In this document: in pieces, positions 55,587 through 64,000 of the stretch | Layout of the letters: each line of letters begins with the position of its first letter | How positions within the stretch are numbered: the first letter of the stretch is position 1 | Assembly (NCBI GenBank): GCA_037176885.1 | Contig: JAWWNJ010000009.1 | Location: 744,001-808,000 of the forward strand | Origin: Favolaschia claudopus | Taxonomy: Eukaryota; Basidiomycota; Agaricomycetes; Agaricales; Mycenaceae | Length of the DNA: 64,000 nucleotides | Direction of reading: 5' to 3' | Notes under the pieces: generated by a model | Told to the model about the DNA's origin: nothing | The model's input: the letters and a program-made list of their open reading frames with translations, nothing else | Databases searched by the model: none | Position numbers and translations under genes: made by a program

Positions 55587-56240
55587 GATGGCAGACTACG
55601 GACAAGACCAAACAAAGCGGGTTGATTCCGACTACAACATCGACCTCCCAAAATCACTACCGTCGAGTACTCTTCAACAACTCTCGGGTTCTACCGCTAG
55701 TCTACTGATTGCGATTTCGTCCGAGAAGAATCTGGGTGGCTCTTCACGGCAAGGACGTCCTATTGATATTCACCGAAAGTCACCCCAATCGAGGCGACAG
55801 CGGCGTGCTGATGCCAATATGTGTGTGCTCTGAAACAGTTGGGTCTGGTCGTGTTGAGCCCATCGAGGTGAATTTTCATTTCACTCTCAACCAACATGGA
55901 CCTTCGCGGATTGGTGGCAGGTGTTCGCCCCATATCGTCCGCAACCATGACCGCTGGAAACTGTTCTACCACAAATGGGATTCACACGACCTGAATTGCA
56001 GTCAAGGTCTACTCCAGAGTCAATTTTGCTCGCAGCTGAAGACGCTGCAGTGTTGTGAGCTTGGTGAATGCGTTCGTGGGCGACCTCGGATGCTTCAAGT
56101 TGGACTGTATCTTCTTAACAGTGCAGTAGCGACAATGGGTTCGGCCTTGCTGATTGACGCTCGTTTTTGCTGCTGAAATGCAATCATGTCCATGCTCCAA
56201 GCTGTCGTGCACATCGCGGCTTAAATGTTTCTTCCTTGAC
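55587..56240 (+). other. Unassigned region with overlapping open frames
   Basis: A frame of 82 codons from the ATG at 55587 (MADYGQDQTKRVDSDYN) overlaps a 155-codon frame (55709-56176) ending LLNSAVATMGSALLIDARFCC. They could be exons of a small gene, but I see no family match and no convincing splice pair. The rest up to the P450 start (56632) looks like its 5' flank. Confidence 0.2.
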
Positions 56241-56631
56241 AGACAGACAGAACGAATGGCGGGCCGACGTTGTAGATCAGGGAACGGCCCAGCTCAAAGT
56301 TGGGCACCGAATGACGACGGAAATCCAGTGTTCAAATTCTTGTATAGACGGGAGCGGTCGCGGACCCTCCAAGTCTCAGTTGCTTTTACCAAGTGCTGTT
56401 CATTTCTTTTTCTCGTCCGAGTTGTCCTGTTCGCTGGATTTACTTGGAATTTACACCGATGTTCGGCCTCCGGCTACTTTCCGGCTTTTATTTTGCCAAT
56501 TGCCATGTGAAATCGCGTTGGGTCAGCTGGATGATCCAAGGTTTTCGACACATATTGGGACACCTGATATATGATACGCCACTCAAGTATGTCCGTACAA
56601 GACGAAGCCCCACTGCTTGCCAGCTACCACC

Positions 56632-59365
56632 ATGTTTGGGCCCGGTATTCGCTACCTCGCGCGGAGGGCTCTCGTTCTGGGAATTTTTGTTGCCTTCGGT
56701 ATCACAATCATCCGTCAACTTGCAGCAGTCTTCAACATTGCAGTACCTACATGGATTCTGGCTTGCGTTTCAACCGCTGGAGTTCCCCTATATACTGCCC
56801 TTCGGGCGAACCTCAGGCAGCTTCACAATCGACGTGAGGCTGCGAAACTCGGTGCCCGTCTGGCTCCTACCTCTTCCCGCGGCAAGGTAACCACTGCATA
56901 AGTTATATTGATCTCCGTGGTATATGAACAAATACTTTAGTGGCCTGGAAATATCGACCTACAAATAGAGATGATGAAAATATGGGCCCATGGCTATCCC
57001 GGTCGGTCAACTCTCTTGTCATCGTTATTAATTATTTTGCTAAACATGTGCAGGTGACGGACTCCGCGATGTCTTCGACGAAGTAGGACCTGTTGTCAAT
57101 GTACGACCGCTTTGGGCAGATATCGTCGTGACAATTTGTCCCGAACATATCAAACTCATCCTTTCCACCGATTTCAACAATTATGTCAAAGGTATGTTCA
57201 TGTGTTTGCACATGCGTCCGTCTGCTCATCCTCGCAAAGGCCAAGAATTTCAGTATGGCATGTCTTCTGTCCTTGGGGTAAATTTCTGCGGGTATGCCTT
57301 ATCAAATTACTTACTGGCATCTGTAGACCGGAGTCTTCAACTCCGATGGTAAGTAACTATGGGCTATCGAAATACACACTAATGACCAGCTATCATCAGG
57401 TGAGATGTGGAAATTCCACCGCTCGCTCTCAAGGTTTGTAAAACAAGTGTCTGGAAGTGAGCAAAATACTGATGCAGCAGACAGGCCGTATTTCAGCCGC
57501 GACAGAATCAGTCACTTCGACACATTTGACCGACACGCAGACCAGGTCATCTCGCTGATCAAACAGCGCATGAAAACTGGTCATGCCATCGATTTCCAGG
57601 TTCAGCTGCCCCGTAATACGCACTCCACTCTGGTACTCACCACGCTTGACAGGATCTCATTGGACGTTTTACCATGGACTCGGCCACCGAATTTTTGTTC
57701 GGCTCTTGCGTCAACAGCCTTCACGCTGGCATTCCATTCCCCCACAACGCTGCTCTGCCATTGTCAGAGTCAGGGCCGGCGAAGGGTCAGGTTGCCACGG
57801 CATTTGCGGCCGCGTTCAACGAGTCTATGCTTCATGTTGCCAACCGGGCGCGGTTTGGCTGGGCGTGGCCATTGCTTGAGATGTGGACGGACAAGACTAC
57901 TGCCCCGATGAGGATTGTAAGCGCGTATATTGACCCTATCATTCGAGATGCGGTGGAGAAGAAGAAATTGGCAAAGTCCTTGGCTTTGGACACGGAAATG
58001 ACGGACATCAAGTTTGAAGAAGGGACGACTCTCCTTGATGAGCTGCTTAACGTGACGTCAGGTATATATATCTGACCCTCTCGATAAAGCGCACTGGCTG
58101 AGTTGACTTAGATCCCAAGGTTCTCAAAGACGAAACGTATGGCTTCCTTTGTCTACTTATCTCGTCGTTCTTATGATCTTTCTACATAGACTGAATATCC
58201 TATTGGGTTCTCTTTACATTTCTTGATCTTGCTCCTCAATCCTAACCCGAATTTAGCTGGCAAAGACACAACGCAATGGACAATAACTGTCATCATGTAT
58301 TTGTGAGTCGCCCACTGCTTTGGCCGCACAATAAGACTAAATCGACTCAGCCTTGCAATGTATCCTCAATTCCTCACCCGGCTGCGAGAAGAGATCCTTC
58401 AGCACGTTGGACCAACTCGAAGACCTACTTACGACGATATCCGCGACATGAAGTTCCTACGCGCTGTAATCAACGGTAAATATGCGCAACTTCTTCCCAG
58501 AAATTGTCGATCTGAGAACTGTGGACATGTAGAAACAATGCGGTTGTATCCGTCTGTGTGAGTAGCATCTAATGCAATCATATCGCCGACTAATTATTTC
58601 TCCAGCCCATTTAACGTCAGGTACTTGGCATGCATACTGTCTATGTAGCTGTTCTCTTACGCTTAAGTGTAGGCAATGCATCAACGCTACCACATGGTAA
58701 CGCAACGACTCTTTAACATATTGAATTGCCTGCTAAAGTAGTTGTCACATGTAGGCCCTCTCCTGACCCGGACGATGAAAGGCCCATCTATATCCCCGCT
58801 GGCGTGCAGTGCGTCGGGTTGGCATCTTTATCGTTCGACTAATGGTTATCTCGTCCAGAACACCTTACTCCGTTTTCATGATGCAACGACGCAAGGACCT
58901 CTGGGGTCCTGATGCCGAGGAATTCGACCCCGACCGCTGGCTCGATGAACGCTTGAAGAAATATTTGCTGACAAACTCGTTCCAGTTTTTGCCGTCAGTT
59001 GCACTTGGGCCTCGCACCTTGTAGACGACTCACTTTTGTTTTGCAAACCACAGGTTCAATGCCGGTCCTCGAATCTGTCTCGGACAGCAGGTATGCCGGG
59101 AACGTGTACTTGACGGACGGGTTGCTGATTGAAATGAAAGTTTGCCTACAATGAAATGTCCTTCGTCATCATCCGACTTCTCCAGAGCTTTGCATCGGTT
59201 TCGTTGGACTTGGGTGCCTTCCCCCCTGGTGCTCGGCCTCCTGTTGAGTGGGCAACACAAGCCGAGGGCCGCAAGGCTGTCGATAAATTCCACCCAAAGA
59301 TGCATTTGACCATGTACTCGCAATCGGGAATGTGGCTCAAGATGACCGAGGCTGAGAACGCTTGA
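56632..59365 (+). CDS. Cytochrome P450, CYP63-like
   Basis: ER-anchored haem monooxygenase. CYP63 members in wood-decay fungi oxidise alkanes, fatty acids and xenobiotics. The start at 56632 gives [33 protein letters not shown], the membrane anchor, followed by [26 protein letters not shown]. Later exons give [87 protein letters not shown] and [11 protein letters not shown]. The I-helix is [22 protein letters not shown] carries ExxR. Two tiny exons (58606-58620, 15 nt; 58673-58696, 24 nt) encode PFNVR and [14 protein letters not shown] is the PERF-type motif, and [17 protein letters not shown] is the haem loop with the Cys ligand. The stop is at 59363-59365. All catalytic motifs are intact. 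Confidence 0.93.
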
Positions 59366-59587
59366 ATGTCACAACGCAAACTATCTCTACGATGTACTAA
59401 ATCTATGTACCTGTACAAGCTCTATCATACAATATGTACTCTGTTTCTCGTGCTCACACAGCAGACGGTAACGACAGTGGTTTGATTGTGATGAGTGTGC
59501 ATTGTACATGGTGAGTTGGGTTGAATCTACAATACATACTTCCAGAGTGTCCGTCTGAATACCCTACTTATTGATAACACCCAAAAT

Positions 59588-60383
59588 TTAGGCAGCGGAA
59601 ATGGGGCGCGACCCTGGGTGACGCTCTGTAATCTGGCTTTCGGTGTCGCGCGGTTGTGGGACCCATTGCCCGTGCAGAGGTTCCAACAGGGCTCCATTGG
59701 CGAGGATGAAGGTCAGGCTTACAGCGAAGTTGAAGGTGACCATGAGCCATGCCAGCCAAGAAAAGGCAACAATCTGCCGGTGGTTTAACGTTAGGAAACG
59801 AGATGAGGGAACGTGACGACATACTGCGGACAAGACGCGACAAGCCTCGAACCGCGCGCAAAAGCCGAGATTGCCCCATTGCGTCTATGTTCAGCGGAGA
59901 ATTTCAATCACCGATATACGAGGAGGAAGGATAGCAACGACGCACAGTTGCAATGCCAGTTCCGACGATCCAAAAGAGCCATATTATGGCCAGCCCGATG
60001 AGTTCGCCACGGAACGTCGAGACGAGGTTACTCTCCACGCGTTTAAAGATTGTAAAAATGCTAATGAGCATTAAAAACCAGATAAACAGTAGTGGGTGGC
60101 ATCGACACGCACACATAACCCGCCCAAGCCATGGAAAGCATACAAGTGATCAAAAGTTCCACAATATCTGGGTCATAGAAGTTCTTTCCTAGAACAGGAG
60201 AAGCCTCAGTAGGCAGCAGAGGGCTTGTGGAGGGACAGCCAGCAGACCTCCATTTAAAGGATCGCCCCGAGGTAGATGGTTTGTGTAGTTGAGTCTTCCG
60301 ATGGTAAGACCAAAGTCAATGAATGAAAACAAGGCCAAGATCGCATAGGACGCGAGTCTGAGGGTGGGCAAGTCAAAGGCCAT
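59588..60383 (-). CDS. MARVEL-like four-transmembrane protein
   Basis: The start at 60383 gives MAFDLPTLRLASYAILALFSFIDFGLTIGRLNYTNHLPRGDPLNGG, the first membrane helix and a conserved loop. The next exon reads YYDPDIVELLITCMLSMAWAGYV, then HPLLFIWFLMLISIFTIFKRVESNLVSTFRGELIGLAIIWLFWIVGTGIA, then LPFLGWLAWLMVTFNFAVSLTFILANGALLEPLHGQW, ending in a polar tail with the stop at 59588-59590. Four helices with a short tail fit the MARVEL layout used at membrane contact or endocytic sites, and the sequence resembles a common basidiomycete family. Function is not established. Confidence 0.7.
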
Positions 60384-60942
60384 TGTGGCCAACGGTCAAC
60401 GCGAAAGAAAGAGTGAAGAAGAAGGAGAGAGGTAGGTAAACGTGGGAGAGGTCATTTGTGGCACGCGTAACCGCAGCAATACGCTTGTTGGCAACTGTTA
60501 CAAAAGAAACCGAGGCGCGATCGGCCTCTATTATTGTTGGCTTGTCGCGATTCGCCCTACATAAAATTCCGAGCGCGTTTGCGTCGACGAGAGCAAATAA
60601 TTCAGCTGGTTATTCTTTCGAGCTACATACATCTGAACATAGCAAACTTGAATGATAGATTATCCTCATCGAGAACCAGCAATATATTACCCCCATTGCA
60701 GATCGGAACACAAGAATTTCGGGATTCGAGCACCATTGACCAGACAAATCTTGCAGTCGCAAGGCACGCCAACAAGGCAAGAATGGACGCGTGAGGGGCG
60801 GACGAGGAGTACTCAGGAGTACTGCAGGAGTACTTGTCAAGTGAGAGGGAAGAATGGAATGTGGGAACCCATCAGATGTCGAAAATCTGCATCAACTTGA
60901 GCCAAGCCAACTTATATTCCCTTCCCTCCCTCCACCACCACC
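60384..60942. other. Divergent intergenic region
   Basis: 559 bases between the MARVEL-like gene and the methyltransferase-domain gene. A purine-rich stretch (60770-60860) contains short repeats of GGAGTACT near 60805-60835. No gene or RNA was recognised. Confidence 0.45.
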
Positions 60943-62416
60943 ATGGCTTCGTGGTCCAGGAATCCTCGTTATCTCGCCTTCATTTTCCTGGCCATTCTCG
61001 CAACTCTCTATCTTCTCGGCTCGTTTGAAGGAGAGGCACCTCCAGTAACAAGAAATTCTTCCATTGAAGACCATGACCTGCCGAATCGACTTGCACGCTC
61101 AAACAAGATTTACAACAAACTCTTGCTGGACAGGAAAGTAATTTCACACTCGGCGGGACCTAAAATAAACCATTCCTACAGGAAAGAGCTTATTAAAAAG
61201 TTCGGGCCAACACCCAACGGTACGTTTATAATTTGTTGACTCGCGCTCCGCTCACTCACGCCGACCAGACGTTGCCTTGTGAGGCCCAGCAAGTCAGACG
61301 GCATCTATGTACTCAGCGTTCTTCTATTAGGTTCCCGCCCAACAAGGACCCTTGGCCTGCATACACCGTCTGTGAGTTGATACGCCTACACATCCATTCA
61401 CCTCTAATCGTGTGACCAGGGGACTTTTTCCCTGCCGCTTACAACTGCCCTTTCGAAATTCAACGGTAAGACTCGACGCCTCTACACCCGCTCCGAAGCA
61501 ATTCTTTCTTACCTTTCAACCAGCTTGGGTGCCCTCGGTGATGGAGGTAATTCACTATCCGTTCTGCCTTCCCGGTTGATTCACTCCGACTTTGTCGCCA
61601 GGCAAGTGGGTATGCGGTATCACCCGTGTCGAAACCAAACCGGACTGCATTGTCTACTCCTTCGGTATCAACTACGAATCATCCTTCGAAGCCGAAATCC
61701 TCGCCAACACCGACCACTGTCAAATTTGGGGATACGACTTTTCCGTGACTTCGTTTGGCCCGGAAATTCCTCGAGACCAAGCCCACCGCACCCACTTCCA
61801 TCCTTATGGTCTCGCGGGCACAGACAAGCACGGTCCTGACGACGTCCAGAAGATGTACACCATCGAGAGTCTCATGAAAATGAACGGTAAGTTTTTGTTT
61901 ATCCCTCTCGCCTTGTCTTTCCATTCAACAGCTTCCAGGCCATACCCACATCGACATACTCAAAGTCGATATCGAGCGCTACGAATTCGAGACCCTCAGT
62001 GCCTTGATCAAGCCGTACCTTTCTTCGGGCAAGCCTTTGCCGTTCGGTCAGCTCCAGCTTGAAATCCATCTCTGGCATTTCTCGTTCGCCGAGTTCTTGA
62101 CCTGGTGGGAGTCTCTTGAGGAAGCGGGTCTGCGACCGTTCTTCACAGAGGTTCGTTTATCCGCACAACTCGTTTCAGATAGCTGACACTGTTTCTGTGC
62201 AGCCCAATCTTGTCTACCAAAACTACAACCGTGGTGGTACCACCGACCTGGCAGAGGTATGTTTAGTCCTTGCATCTTGTCTCCCGCAACGTCTCATGCA
62301 ACATGCCTCAGTACTCCTTCATCAACATCAAGGGTGATAACATCTTCATCAAAGATCCCCCGCGTCGGGAACGCCCTGCGGAGGGAGGACGACACGTTCC
62401 CGCCCCCACCATATAA
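60943..62416 (+). CDS. Membrane-anchored Methyltransf_22-type protein
   Basis: Start at 60943: MASWSRNPRYLAFIFLAILATLYLLGS is a signal anchor. Following exons give LARSNKIYNKLLLDRK, DPWPAYTVWDFFPAAYNCPFEIQRLGALGDGGKWVCGI (the conserved GDGGKWVC block), CIVYSFGINYESSFEAEILA (the SAM-binding-like GxxxxxxFE), CQIWGYDFSVTSFGPEI, HTHIDILKVDIERYEFETLSALI (motif DxLKVDIEGxE, here with IERYE), LQLEIHLWHF and LVYQNYNRGGTTDLAEYSFINI. This is the pattern of the PF13383 methyltransferase family (METTL24-like in animals). The usual Gly of the KVDIEG motif is replaced by Arg (KVDIERYE), as in many fungal members; the substrate is unknown. The stop is at 62414-62416. Confidence 0.82.
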
Positions 62417-62685
62417 AAACCTATACGTTATTTCCTACTGCAGCTGGCGGTGTTGGTGAAGGTACGACATGAGGGGACTCGGAGTTTTGGCGTTCAGCCT
62501 TGGCCAATGTACTACGATATGCAGGCTGTTTAGATAATGTGCACGCAGGCGACTAAAATACGCATTCTGGAGGGAACACCGTTCTTGTCATGGCGTGTGT
62601 GTTAGATTTCAACTAAGGGATATAGTCCATCCGTCGTAAAGTATTACAGAATATCATTACAGTATTAATCCAAGGAGAGAACACT

Positions 62686-63922
62686 TCAATGACTTCGGCC
62701 AGCTAACCATTGGAGGACGATGTCAAGGTTATGCTGGCTTTTCATTGAGCACTGGGTGGGGGTTAGACCACATAACAACGAGAGAGGGATTACTGACCGA
62801 GTAGCACTGTCACGTATGGATAGTGAATGTCCAGTTCAAGGAGCGATTGGTCTGAGAAATTGACGACGTACCGATACAGGTCTGTCTGCTATCTTGTCCA
62901 GTTGCCTGAAAAGCTGTAAATGAACGACCAACTAACGCAAATTTCATGAAAACAAACAAGTCGCGTATGAGATCCTTCACTGGAACGTGACCCTCCAGAT
63001 CGTTCTTGTTTCCGAGCTGCAAGTAGATTTAGCACCAAATGAAGCAACTGCGGTGATACATGGCCACGAACAACGAGCAGAGGGACGCCAGAGAGCGCAG
63101 ATTGACTCAGCAGTTGATGTAATTCGAAACGAGCGGTGTTAAATTTCTCCGGCTATCGGAAAGATTCAAGGGACATTCGGTGGAACGGAGAGAGGACTTG
63201 CATCAGCGGAGTCGAGTACGAATCTAATGGTCTCGTTAACAGAGATTCCGAAGTAACGGGAATACATACACTATCGCGTCGGCCCCATGACAATATCTTT
63301 CACGGAATGAATATTGGACTAATGTGCGGAGGCTGCGGCGTTACCTTTCCCACATGGTCCGGAATTTAGGTTGGCCTTGCGGGGTATGACATCAGAGGTC
63401 GCGAACGAAAGGGAGCAGACAGCGGGCGCACCAGCGACGTCCCATATTTTGAGATTTACATTGCCCTTGCGTACCTGCAGAACGAATCTGCGACCGATAG
63501 GGTGCACAGCAGGAATCATACTCACCGTCTTGAAGATATACCCTACTGTAGGCACGACGTCCTCACTCCACTGTGATACTGGTTAGAGCGCATGGGCGGG
63601 GGACGGTATGAGGAATCCCCGACTTGACCTGAACCTATGACATTCACAAATGATGTCTTTCCCGACGCCTGCGCAGAATTTCCGAACGTTTTCAGTCAGG
63701 TTGTACGATTCTTCCTGTACTCCGACGTACCTGTAAACCGACGATGGCTGTAAAGGGCTTGTTAGTGCGCAACAGCTTACGCAGTCCGTAGAGCTCACCA
63801 ATCTCTGCTGTTTTGGAGAAAAGAAGACTGGATCAGAGTCAATGAAGTTGTTTCGGTAGGGTCGGAGATTATTGGGCGCGCCTAGTAAGCCAGGAGAACC
63901 AGGAAGAGAAGAAACCAGCCAT
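62686..63922 (-). CDS. ARL8: ARL8-like small GTPase
   Basis: Arf-like GTPase; ARL8 acts on lysosomes or vacuoles with kinesin-linked effectors. The start at 63922 gives MAGFFSSWFSWLT. The next exon, after what appears to be a GC-AG intron, is SLLFSKTAEI, then AIVGLQ, then ASGKTSFVNVIGS (P-loop, split by introns), QWSEDVVPTV, GYIFK and VRKGNVNLKIWDVAG (the WDxxG switch II). Further 3' are VLGNKNDLEGHVPVKDLI (the NKxD guanine motif) and SMKSQHNLDIVLQWLAGRSH with the stop at 62686-62688. The many tiny exons, including a 9-base CYS exon near 62780-62810, make the full model uncertain. The DVVPTVGY and IWDVAG blocks, together with the absence of an Arf-type myristoylation Gly, support ARL8 over other Arf-like proteins. 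Confidence 0.8.
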
Positions 63923-64000
63923 ATCCAACAGGCGAAATGAAGTGAAGGGGAGAAGATGATTCGGCGGCACGTGAGCAGTCGCGTCAAAATTTCCAGTTTT

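Overview
This is a nuclear genomic window from a filamentous basidiomycete, most likely an Agaricomycete. The evidence is the gene style: compact multi-exon genes with GT-AG introns of about 45-65 bp, divergent gene pairs with very short shared promoters, and several families typical of mushrooms and wood decayers (a DUF6534 membrane protein, a CYP63-type P450, a Cop-type sesquiterpene synthase, Ure2p-class GSTs, a GT90/CAP10 protein and a MARVEL-like protein). I saw no bacterial, viral or CRISPR-type system. Gene spans below include introns. Exon edges were placed by eye from splice consensus and reading frame.

Layout. 0.7-10.7 kb: DUF6534 membrane protein, the H3K56 acetyltransferase RTT109, a disordered coiled-coil protein, two tandem GSTs and a mitochondrial ribosomal protein (mL58 type), all on +. 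10.9-18.4 kb: a SET-TAD3 fusion (-), ALG7, isocitrate lyase and an MBL-fold hydrolase (+). 18.5-24.9 kb: a U2 snRNA gene, SAS10/UTP3 and a SPO71/Mug56-like PH protein (all -). 24.9-27.8 kb is gene poor. 27.8-34.7 kb: a CENP-B-like DNA-binding protein (+), a Zn2Cys6 regulator (-) and TOM22 (+). 34.9-42.2 kb: a complex I NDUFA9-type subunit (-), UPF0390 protein (+), cystathionine gamma-synthase (+), uS12m (-) and the SUMO ligase NSE2 (+). 42.4-50.8 kb: a small PY-motif membrane protein (-), cytidine deaminase (-), the AAA ATPase AFG2 (+), a cullin-repeat protein (+) and GT90 (-). 51.7-64 kb: sesquiterpene synthase (-), a second U2 snRNA gene (+), F-actin capping protein alpha (-), CYP63-like P450 (+), MARVEL-like protein (-), a Methyltransf_22-type protein (+) and an ARL8-like GTPase (-, near the window end).

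Most genes are housekeeping: ribosome biogenesis and translation (UTP3, AFG2, TAD3, two mitoribosomal proteins), mitochondria (TOM22, NDUFA9), chromatin and DNA repair (RTT109, NSE2), N-glycosylation (ALG7), and carbon or sulfur metabolism (isocitrate lyase, cystathionine gamma-synthase). The accessory part is the terpene synthase/P450 neighbourhood and the GSTs.

The observations most worth following are: two nearly identical U2 snRNA genes 35 kb apart in inverted orientation, each with the same promoter and telomere-like 3' flank; a 6-nt microexon that supplies a zinc-binding cysteine to the Zn2Cys6 regulator, behind a GC donor; a SET domain fused to TAD3 in one reading frame; and a cytidine deaminase/AFG2 pair whose divergent start codons lie 13 bp apart.
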